DNA of 64,000 nt, from NCBI GenBank assembly GCA_004322135.1, contig SCSG01000028.1, positions 1 to 64,000 of the forward strand. The letters are read 5' to 3'. A program made the position numbers and the translations under genes. The DNA comes from Burkholderiaceae bacterium. GTDB taxonomy: Bacteria; Pseudomonadota; Gammaproteobacteria; Burkholderiales; Burkholderiaceae_B. Positions 57,484-64,000 of the stretch are shown here, piece by piece (the first letter of the stretch is position 1; the number at the start of each line of letters is the position of its first letter). The notes beneath the pieces are model-generated. The model made no database searches. It had not been told where the DNA came from and worked only from the letters and a program-made list of their open reading frames with translations.

Positions 57484-58395
57484 ATGCTCACCTTTCAGCA
57501 AATCATCCTCACACTCCAGCATTACTGGGACAAACAGGGTTGCGCGCTTCTTCAGCCCTACGACATGGAAGTGGGCGCCGGAACCTCGCACACCGCCACC
57601 TTTCTGCGCTCCATCGGTCCCGAACCGTGGCGCGCGGCGTATGTTCAACCATCACGCCGACCCAAGGACGGCCGTTACGGCGAGAATCCGAACCGGCTGC
57701 AGCACTACTACCAGTTCCAGGTGGTGCTCAAGCCGGCGCCGCCCGACATTCTTGACCTGTACATCGACTCGCTCAAGGCATTGGGTATTGACCCGCAAAA
57801 GCACGACATCCGATTCGTCGAAGACGACTGGGAAAACCCGACGCTGGGCGCGTGGGGGCTTGGCTGGGAAGTGTGGCTCGACGGCATGGAAGTTACCCAA
57901 TTCACCTACTTCCAGCAGGTGGGCGGCCTTGACTGCAACCCGGCTACCGGCGAAATCACCTACGGCCTGGAGCGTCTGGCCATGTACCTGCAAGGAGTGG
58001 AAAGCGTCTACGACCTGGCATGGACAGACGGTGCCGGCGGGCAGCAAGTGAAATACCGCGACGTCTTCCACCAGAACGAAGTCGAACAATCCACATACAA
58101 CTTCGAGCACGCTTCAATCAACATGCTGTTCGCACACTTTGACGATTACGAGGCCGAAGCAGCGCGCCTCATCAAAATTCCGCTGGCCCTGCCCGCTTAC
58201 GAAGTCACGCTCAAGGCGGCGCACACGTTCAATATGCTGGATGCGCGTGGCGCCATCAGCGTCACGGAACGCGCCGCCTACATGGGCCGCATCCGCAATC
58301 TGTCGCGCGCCGTGGCGCACGCCTACCTGGAATCGCGCGAACGACTGGGCTTTCCCATGCTTGGCAACCACGCCACTACCGAGGTGGCACAATGA
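57484..58395 (+). CDS. glyQ: Glycyl-tRNA synthetase alpha subunit
   Basis: A 303-residue catalytic subunit of the alpha2beta2 GlyRS. ATG 57484 ([12 protein letters not shown]) matches the family; a TTG at 57478 is an alternative and no clear ribosome site is seen. Typical segments: [88 protein letters not shown] (read in parts), [15 protein letters not shown]. It overlaps glyS by 4 bases. Confidence 0.97.
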   Translation: MLTFQQIILTLQHYWDKQGCALLQPYDMEVGAGTSHTATFLRSIGPEPWRAAYVQPSRRPKDGRYGENPNRLQHYYQFQVVLKPAPPDILDLYIDSLKALGIDPQKHDIRFVEDDWENPTLGAWGLGWEVWLDGMEVTQFTYFQQVGGLDCNPATGEITYGLERLAMYLQGVESVYDLAWTDGAGGQQVKYRDVFHQNEVEQSTYNFEHASINMLFAHFDDYEAEAARLIKIPLALPAYEVTLKAAHTFNMLDARGAISVTERAAYMGRIRNLSRAVAHAYLESRERLGFPMLGNHATTEVAQ

Positions 58396-60542
58396 CCGCG
58401 GCCGCACACAACCCCACCACACAGTCGCTGCTGGTGGAGCTGCTTACCGAAGAGCTGCCGCCAAAGGCCCTGAACAAGCTGGGGCTGGCCTTTGCCGAAG
58501 GCATCCGCTCGGTGCTTGCCAAAAACAATCTGCTAAACAAGGATAGCGTCACAACAGATTTTGCCACGCCACGCAGGCTGGCCGTACACATTACGCACGT
58601 ACTCGCGCAGGCCCCGGAACACAGCTACACCGAAAAACTCATGCCGACATCCGTCGGACTGACCGCCAATGGCGAGGCCACGGCGGCACTAACCAAAAAG
58701 CTGGTCAGCAAGGGGCTGGCGCATTTAACTACCGACCAGCTCACCCACGAATCCGACGGCAAACAGGATTACCTGTATGCCAAAGGCACGACCTCCGGCC
58801 ATACCCTTGGCGAAGGCATCCAGGAAGCGCTGGACCACGCCATTGGCAGCCTGCCTATTCCGAAGGTCATGCGTTACCAACTGGCAGATGGCGTCACCAG
58901 CGTCAAGTTTGTGCGGCCCGTGCACCGCCTGACCGTGTTGTGGGGCGACCGCGTCATCAGCGCACACGCGCTGGGCCTGACTGCAGGGCGCGAAACCCTG
59001 GGGCATCGTTTCATGGCCCCCGCTCCTATCGTACTCAAGGACGCTGACAGCTACTCCCACCAGCTCTCCCTCGGCAGGGTCATCGCTGCGTTTGCGCAAA
59101 GGCGCCAGCTCATCATCGACCAACTGCACGACCAGGCTGAAAAACTTGGCGCCACGCTGGGCAAAGACCCCGCTGTCGCGGCGCTGCTGGATGAAGTCGC
59201 CGCCCTCGTCGAACACCCAACCGTCTACGTGGGTCAGTTCGACAAGCAGTTTCTTGGCGTCCCGCCCGAGTGCCTGATCCTGACGATGCGCCTGAACCAG
59301 AAGTACTTTCCCCTGTTCGAGCCGGACTCGGGACGGCTGACCAATCATTTCCTCATTGTCAGCAATATGCAGGTCGCCGACGCATCAGCCATTATTCAGG
59401 GCAACGAACGTGTCGTTCGCCCGCGTCTCGCGGACGCGCAGTTCTTCTTCGAACAGGACCGCAAGACATCCCTGCATGCGCGCGTCGAATTACTGGCCAA
59501 TAGCGTCTACCACAACAAGCTGGGTTCGCAACTTGAACGCGTTGAACGCGTACGCGAAATCGCACGCTATCTGGCTGGCAAGCTCGACGCCGATGGCTCT
59601 CAGGCAGATCGCGCAGCCCTGCTGGCCAAGGCCGACCTGAACTCCAGCATGGTTGCCGAGTTCCCCGAACTGCAGGGCATCATGGGCGCCTACTACGCAC
59701 AGGCTGATGGCGAGGGCGAAGAGGTGGCAAACGCGCTGCGCGATCAATACCAGATTCATATAGACAAACCCGTTTCGCTGGAAACCATTACCTCGGCAAT
59801 CCTGTTCATTGCAGAGCGCGTCGAGACGCTGGTCGGCATCTGGGGCATAGGCCTCGTTCCCAGTGGCGAGCGCGATCCCTTCGGCCTGCGCCGTGCTGCA
59901 CTTGGCATCATCAGCGCCTTCGAACAGCTGACTGCCGGCGGGTACCTGTCCATTCCCGATACCGAAGGCCTGCACATCAAGCCACTGCTCGAACACGCTG
60001 CGGGCACTTTTGGCAGCTACCCGCTGAACAGTGCCACCGTTTCCGAAGTACTTGGCTTCATCTACGAACGGTACCGCAACCAGTTGACGGCCGACTACGA
60101 CCGCCACGTCATCGATGCCGTGCTCGCCCCGAAACCACCGCTGCACGAAGTCCTTGCACGCATACAGGCGTGTGCAAGCTTCGCCGAACGCCACGAAGCC
60201 GCAAGCCTTGCCGCCGCCAACAAACGCATTGCCAACCTGCTCAAAAAGACCGAGGACACGTCAACAAAGATCGACACGGATCTATTCACAGAGCCCGCCG
60301 AGCACGCGCTGGCCAAAGCCATCGCAACACTCAAGCCACAAGCCGATGCGCAATTCGCACAAGGCAACTTCACCGAAAGCCTGGCCACCATGGCGCAAGC
60401 GCGTGACGCTGTGGACACGTTCTTTGCGGATGTCATGATCATGACGGATGACCCGGCCATACGCGCCAACCGGCTGGCCCTCCTCATCAATCTGCACGAC
60501 ACCATGAATCAGGTTGCCGACATATCAAGGCTGGCTCAGTGA
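58392..60542 (+). CDS. glyS: Glycyl-tRNA synthetase beta subunit
   Basis: A 716-residue subunit that binds tRNA(Gly) for the alpha subunit; E. coli GlyS is about 690. [27 protein letters not shown] at the start, [72 protein letters not shown]-like region near 275-305, and an anticodon-type C-terminus. The ATG overlaps glyQ by 4 bases and the stop shares GTGA with gmhB. Confidence 0.97.
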   Translation: MTAAAHNPTTQSLLVELLTEELPPKALNKLGLAFAEGIRSVLAKNNLLNKDSVTTDFATPRRLAVHITHVLAQAPEHSYTEKLMPTSVGLTANGEATAALTKKLVSKGLAHLTTDQLTHESDGKQDYLYAKGTTSGHTLGEGIQEALDHAIGSLPIPKVMRYQLADGVTSVKFVRPVHRLTVLWGDRVISAHALGLTAGRETLGHRFMAPAPIVLKDADSYSHQLSLGRVIAAFAQRRQLIIDQLHDQAEKLGATLGKDPAVAALLDEVAALVEHPTVYVGQFDKQFLGVPPECLILTMRLNQKYFPLFEPDSGRLTNHFLIVSNMQVADASAIIQGNERVVRPRLADAQFFFEQDRKTSLHARVELLANSVYHNKLGSQLERVERVREIARYLAGKLDADGSQADRAALLAKADLNSSMVAEFPELQGIMGAYYAQADGEGEEVANALRDQYQIHIDKPVSLETITSAILFIAERVETLVGIWGIGLVPSGERDPFGLRRAALGIISAFEQLTAGGYLSIPDTEGLHIKPLLEHAAGTFGSYPLNSATVSEVLGFIYERYRNQLTADYDRHVIDAVLAPKPPLHEVLARIQACASFAERHEAASLAAANKRIANLLKKTEDTSTKIDTDLFTEPAEHALAKAIATLKPQADAQFAQGNFTESLATMAQARDAVDTFFADVMIMTDDPAIRANRLALLINLHDTMNQVADISRLAQ

Positions 60543-61075
60543 AACTAGTCATTCTCGATCGCGATGGCGTCATCAATCAGGACAGCGACTCTTTCATCAA
60601 AAGCCCTGGTGAATGGGTCGCGTTGCCGGGTAGCCTGGAAGCCATCGCACGCCTGTCGCAGGCCGGCTGGAAAGTGGTGGTTGCCAGTAACCAGTCAGGC
60701 CTGGCGCGAGGCCTGTTCAGCATGCAGACGCTCAATGCCATCAACGCCAAGATGCGCTACGACGTCGCACAGGCCGGCGGGCACATCGACTCGATTTTCA
60801 TCTGCGCACACGGCCCCGACGACGGATGCGAATGCCGCAAACCCAAGCCCGGCATGTTTCTCGATATCGCACGACGCTACGACACCGAGCTGAACGACGT
60901 GCCCGCGGTCGGCGACTCGCTGCGCGACCTGCAGGCGTGTGCGGCAGCCGGCTGCGCGCCGTGGCTGGTGCTTACCGGCAAAGGGCAAAAGACCTGGGAC
61001 AACGGCAATCTCCCCGCTGGCACGCTGGTGGGAAAAAGCCTTGCCGCAATCGTCGATATCTGGCTAGGGTCCTGA
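60539..61075 (+). CDS. gmhB: D-glycero-D-manno-heptose 1,7-bisphosphate phosphatase
   Basis: A 178-residue HAD phosphatase in LPS core heptose synthesis. Start is GTG 60539, sharing GTGA with the glyS stop. Catalytic LVILDRDGVINQDSDSFIKS, SNQSGLARG, the zinc cluster CAHGPDDGCECRKPKPGM (near 93-110) and VGDSLRDLQAC. It belongs to a glyQS-gmhB-plsC block, linking LPS and phospholipid steps. Confidence 0.95.
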   Translation: MKLVILDRDGVINQDSDSFIKSPGEWVALPGSLEAIARLSQAGWKVVVASNQSGLARGLFSMQTLNAINAKMRYDVAQAGGHIDSIFICAHGPDDGCECRKPKPGMFLDIARRYDTELNDVPAVGDSLRDLQACAAAGCAPWLVLTGKGQKTWDNGNLPAGTLVGKSLAAIVDIWLGS

Positions 61076-61078
61076 CGC

Positions 61079-61816
61079 ATGGCTGCCATCCGATCCTTTC
61101 TGTTTATTCTGCTTCTCGTGGTGACGGTCATCCCGTACGCCATCGCGTGCATCCTGTGGTCGCCACTGCCATTACGCATACGCTTCCCACTAACCGTAGG
61201 TTGGGCTGGATTCGCCATCCGTGCGGCGCGGTTCATCGTCGGCATACGCTGGCAGGTGAAAGGCATGGAAAACCTGCCAGACCGGCCGGCCATCGTACTT
61301 TCCAAACATCAGTCGGCCTGGGAAACCCTGTTCCTGCCCTACTTCCTGCCACGCGAGGCCTGCTTCGTCTACAAGAAGGAACTGCATCGCATCCCCTTTT
61401 TCGGCTGGGGACTGGCACTGCTGCACATGATACCCATAGACCGAAGCAAAAAGCTCGGTGCATTCGAACAGGTTGTTCATGTTGGACAACAACGGTTGAA
61501 CGAAGGACGCTGGCCGGTTCTCTTTCCCGAAGGCACACGTGTTGCGCCAGGCAAAACGGGGCGCTATAAAATAGGTGGCGCGATGCTGGCGGTGCGAACC
61601 GGCGTCGGAGTGATCCCCATCGCCCACAACGCCGGCGAATGCTGGCCGCGTAATGCGTTTATCAAAAGGCCCGGCCTCATCACCGTGTCAATTGGCCCGC
61701 TCATCGAAAGCACGGGGCTAAACGCCGAAACGCTGAACCGCAAAGTCGAGCAATGGATCGAAAATGAAATGCGTCAACTCAACCCCGAACGGTATGAATC
61801 AGGCCCAGCAGCTTGA
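61079..61816 (+). CDS. plsC: 1-acylglycerol-3-phosphate acyltransferase (PlsC-like)
   Basis: A 245-residue membrane acyltransferase making phosphatidic acid. A signal-anchor hydrophobic segment (residues 6-27), then motif I SKHQSAWETLFLPYF, where the acid is Glu (HX4E) rather than the usual HX4D, motif II region IPFFGWGLALLHMIPIDRSK, motif III VLFPEGTRVAPG and motif IV VIPIAHNAG. The HX4E form is one I recall from betaproteobacterial members, so activity is expected. It overlaps the YgjP-like gene by 23 bases. It could also serve as OlsA-like acyltransferase, with no direct evidence. Confidence 0.88.
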   Translation: MAAIRSFLFILLLVVTVIPYAIACILWSPLPLRIRFPLTVGWAGFAIRAARFIVGIRWQVKGMENLPDRPAIVLSKHQSAWETLFLPYFLPREACFVYKKELHRIPFFGWGLALLHMIPIDRSKKLGAFEQVVHVGQQRLNEGRWPVLFPEGTRVAPGKTGRYKIGGAMLAVRTGVGVIPIAHNAGECWPRNAFIKRPGLITVSIGPLIESTGLNAETLNRKVEQWIENEMRQLNPERYESGPAA

Positions 61817-62678
61817 GCTGTTTACCGCGGATCCGGATCCCATCGACCCCACACCCGCAGCGCCCCCACAAACGCCCAAAGAACCTCTCGCCACAACCAC
61901 CATCGCCACGCCGTGCCCGCCCGACTTACCGGCCGGCTCACGCTGGCGCGAAGTGCGCACCGCGGATCAGGCCATCGGATTCGTGCTGCGACGCTCCCGG
62001 CGCAAAAGCATTGGGCTGGTCGTCAGTGATGACGGCCTGCAAATCACTGCACCAGGTTGGGTGAGCCTGTCACAGATTGATGCCACCATCGTGGAAAAAT
62101 CACGGTGGATCCTCAAAAAACTTCGCATCCAGCAGGCACGGCGCGAACAACTAGCCATGGCCGACACCCACTGGCAGGATGGCGGCACCATCCCGTATCT
62201 TGGCAAGCGCATCGTCATCAGGCTGGGCGTTGCATCGGATGGCTGGCTCTTCGAAGGCGCGCCTTTTACACCTGGTGACGGCGACGTGCTGCGCTTGCCA
62301 CTGCCGCACGACGCCGACCGCCTTCGGGTGCGCGACAGCGCCCACGCATGGCTGCAACGCAAAGCAACTGATTGGTTCGGCTTGCGCCTGGCCCACTTTC
62401 AAGGGTTGAGTCAGTTACAGCCAAAACGTTGGCGCCTTTCCTCGGCCACCACCCGATGGGGATCCTGCAACAGCGACGGCAACATCATGCTGAACTGGCG
62501 ATTGATTCATTTCAATTCCGCCATCATCGATTACGTCATCGTGCACGAAATCGCGCACTTGAAAGAAATGAATCACAGCAAGGATTTCTGGCGTGAGGTC
62601 GAACGCATCCTGCCCGGGTTCGGGCCGGCACGCGACGCACTGCGCCAATACGATCCAACCACACTACCGTTAATCTGA
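61794..62678 (+). CDS. YgjP-like zinc metallopeptidase (SprT/M48-type fold)
   Basis: A 294-residue cytosolic protein of the YgjP/DUF45 family. ATG 61794 overlaps plsC by 23 bases; residues 1-60 are a Pro/Thr-rich stretch with no family similarity. The core runs RRSRRKSIGLVVSDDGLQITAP near 75, WGSCNSDGNIMLNWRL near 225 and the zinc site VIVHEIAHLKEMNHSKDFW near 250 (HExxH plus a later His). It might be a peptidase; its substrate is unknown. The long N-terminal extension deserves caution. Confidence 0.85.
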   Translation: MNQAQQLELFTADPDPIDPTPAAPPQTPKEPLATTTIATPCPPDLPAGSRWREVRTADQAIGFVLRRSRRKSIGLVVSDDGLQITAPGWVSLSQIDATIVEKSRWILKKLRIQQARREQLAMADTHWQDGGTIPYLGKRIVIRLGVASDGWLFEGAPFTPGDGDVLRLPLPHDADRLRVRDSAHAWLQRKATDWFGLRLAHFQGLSQLQPKRWRLSSATTRWGSCNSDGNIMLNWRLIHFNSAIIDYVIVHEIAHLKEMNHSKDFWREVERILPGFGPARDALRQYDPTTLPLI

Positions 62679-62708
62679 ATTGACATCAAACTCACCAAGG
62701 AGATTTCA

Positions 62709-63104
62709 ATGCGACTGCTGCACACCATGCTGCGGGTTGGCAACCTGGATCGTTCCATTGCTTTCTACACCGACGTATTAGGTATGCGCCAACTGCGCCG
62801 CAAGGATTTCCCCGAGGGAAAATTCACGCTCGCATTCGTCGGGTACGAGGAAGAAAGCGACGGAGCCGTGATCGAGTTGACCTACAACTGGGACACTCAC
62901 CAGTACGATCTGGGCAACGGCTACGGGCATATAGCCATCGAAGTCGAAGACGCGTACGACGCCTGTGAAAAGATCAAACAAAAAGGTGGACGTGTCACGC
63001 GTGCGGCCGGCCCCATGAAGCACAGCCAGACCGTCATTGCCTTTGTGACGGACCCCGACGGCTACCAGATCGAACTGATTCAGCGCAACACGCGCGCCAT
63101 CTAA
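62709..63104 (+). CDS. gloA: Lactoylglutathione lyase (glyoxalase I)
   Basis: A 131-residue metalloenzyme that converts the methylglyoxal-glutathione adduct to lactoylglutathione. The two beta-alpha-beta repeats show [27 protein letters not shown] and [25 protein letters not shown], with metal ligands His5, Glu in VIELTYN, His in YGHIAI and Glu in YQIELIQ. Length equals E. coli GloA. AAGGAG lies 8 bases upstream. Its stop overlaps the convergent fadE-like stop. Confidence 0.96.
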   Translation: MRLLHTMLRVGNLDRSIAFYTDVLGMRQLRRKDFPEGKFTLAFVGYEEESDGAVIELTYNWDTHQYDLGNGYGHIAIEVEDAYDACEKIKQKGGRVTRAAGPMKHSQTVIAFVTDPDGYQIELIQRNTRAI

Positions 63105-64000
63105 CCTGCAACGCCGGTGTGCCCAAAGGTACCCGGTGCAAAGTCATCGACCTGAATCACCGTGTCCACCGCCGCCTGCGCCTGGCTGAGCAACTGCGCC
63201 TGCGCATCGGTAAGAGCGCCCTTGGCGTGCGCCTCATGCCAGTCCTTGACGCCACCATGCCGCAGCCTGTCGAGTAGTGGCTGAGCCTGAACGACAAGAT
63301 CAAATGCCTGCTCGAGCTGCTCAACGCTGGCGCGTCCACTGCGCCCCCATACCGCGCCCACCAGACGGTCACGCGATTGGGAGGGCTCCAGCAAGATATC
63401 GGCGCACGCAATCGTAAGCTTGTCGGAAGGAGGCTTGGCCTTCATGCCTGGTGGCTTCAACAGGAACCTGAGTACCACGGCCAACCAGCGTGCAGGAAAA
63501 TTGAAGAGCACATCATCAAGCAGCCTTTCCACCGTAAAAAATGCCTGATCTGCACACCATCGCACCAGAGGCATATCAGCCTCGTGTCGCCCCTCATCGT
63601 GCCAGCGCTTGAGCACAGCCGACAGCAAATACAACTCGGCCAAAATATCACCCAGCCGGGCCGACAGCATCTCCTTGCGTTTGAGCGCGCCACCCAGCGT
63701 AAACAGGGCCACTTCAGAAACCAGCAGAAACGCAGCGGCATAGCGGTCGAGGCGACGATAACAAGACGCCGCCAGTCCCGCCTGCTCGGCCTTGCCGGCA
63801 AACACGGCCCCCGTCCATGCATGCCCGATAGCCCTGGCCGCATTTTTCGCACTATGCCCCAGGTGCTGCCAGATCACGGCATCGAAAGCCTCTTCACCAG
63901 CCTGTTCATCGCTGTCGCCCAACGCGGCGACTTCGCGCATGAGGTAAGGATGGGCGCGTATGGCGCCCTGCCCGAACACAATCAGGCAACGCGTAAGAAT
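63101..64000 (-). CDS. fadE: Acyl-CoA dehydrogenase FadE-like, C-terminal part (cut by window end)
   Basis: 299 codons are open from the window edge, ending at 63101. The visible part matches the C-terminal half of FadE (DUF1974 type): [21 protein letters not shown] at the beginning, [60 protein letters not shown] (read in parts), [26 protein letters not shown]. FadE makes the first oxidation of fatty-acyl-CoA. The N-terminal FAD/catalytic region lies outside the window, so the gene may be whole in the genome. It converges with gloA with a 3-base stop overlap. Confidence 0.88.
   Translation of the reverse strand: MLTRCLIVFGQGAIRAHPYLMREVAALGDSDEQAGEEAFDAVIWQHLGHSAKNAARAIGHAWTGAVFAGKAEQAGLAASCYRRLDRYAAAFLLVSEVALFTLGGALKRKEMLSARLGDILAELYLLSAVLKRWHDEGRHEADMPLVRWCADQAFFTVERLLDDVLFNFPARWLAVVLRFLLKPPGMKAKPPSDKLTIACADILLEPSQSRDRLVGAVWGRSGRASVEQLEQAFDLVVQAQPLLDRLRHGGVKDWHEAHAKGALTDAQAQLLSQAQAAVDTVIQVDDFAPGTFGHTGVAG

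Overview
The window is a high-GC stretch of a betaproteobacterial chromosome, most likely Burkholderiales and probably Alcaligenaceae (Bordetella/Pusillimonas/Achromobacter-like). I infer this from conserved gene order: yhbY/rlmE-ftsH-folP-glmM, carAB-greA, SRP RNA-dnaX-ybaB-recR, mutL-miaA/purM/hda-pcnB-folK and glyQS-gmhB-plsC-gloA. The betaproteobacterial-type paired helicase/nuclease genes and a MutL carrying a DMHA endonuclease motif agree with this. No prophage, transposase, integrase, CRISPR array or recognisable defence island is visible, and most of the window is housekeeping genome.

Layout. (1) 122-5451: a compact Csu-like chaperone-usher cluster with a spore-coat-U pilin, chaperone, usher, two-domain tip protein and a short pilin-like exported protein. 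(2) 5529-14317: a phosphate locus. It holds pstSCAB (minus strand) behind a clear Pho box, ppk and ppx in divergent orientation, and an OlsB-like ornithine-lipid acyltransferase. (3) 14383-20398: glmM, folP, ftsH and rlmE on the minus strand, divergent yhbY, and greA. (4) 20678-26944: an SDR gene, carB, carA, recR and ybaB. (5) 27019-35451: dnaX, the small SRP RNA and an AddAB-like helicase/nuclease pair. (6) 35676-39071: xerD, ybaK, an SDR and an enoyl-CoA hydratase. (7) 39483-43645: an ABC import operon with two unrelated types of binding protein, followed by a CHRD exported protein. (8) 43691-48311: cytochrome b, an MFS transporter, tRNA-Arg(CCU), an AT-rich tsaE and a Tat-exported amidase. 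(9) 48439-64000: dedA, mutL, miaA, purM, hda, a HAD phosphatase, pcnB, folK, an enoyl-CoA hydratase, glyQS, gmhB, plsC, a YgjP-like protease, gloA and the C-terminal part of a fadE-like gene cut by the window end.

How the genes work together. Region 2 combines high-affinity phosphate uptake, polyphosphate synthesis and breakdown, and phosphorus-free lipid synthesis, which reads as a phosphate-limitation locus. Region 3 joins rRNA methylation, membrane proteolysis, folate and peptidoglycan precursor synthesis in the order known from E. coli. Region 9 couples mismatch repair, tRNA modification, replication control and lipid/LPS precursor steps through short overlaps.

Most worth checking: an A7 tract in dnaX placed exactly before the tau-specific domain, with stops close by in both other frames; the small pilin-like protein ending the Csu-like cluster; the olsB-ppx-ppk-pst clustering; the two-binding-protein ABC operon; the compositionally odd tsaE beside tRNA-Arg(CCU); a duplicated palindromic segment in mutL; a terminator-like hairpin just ahead of greA; and yhbY, which may be translated from a leaderless mRNA.
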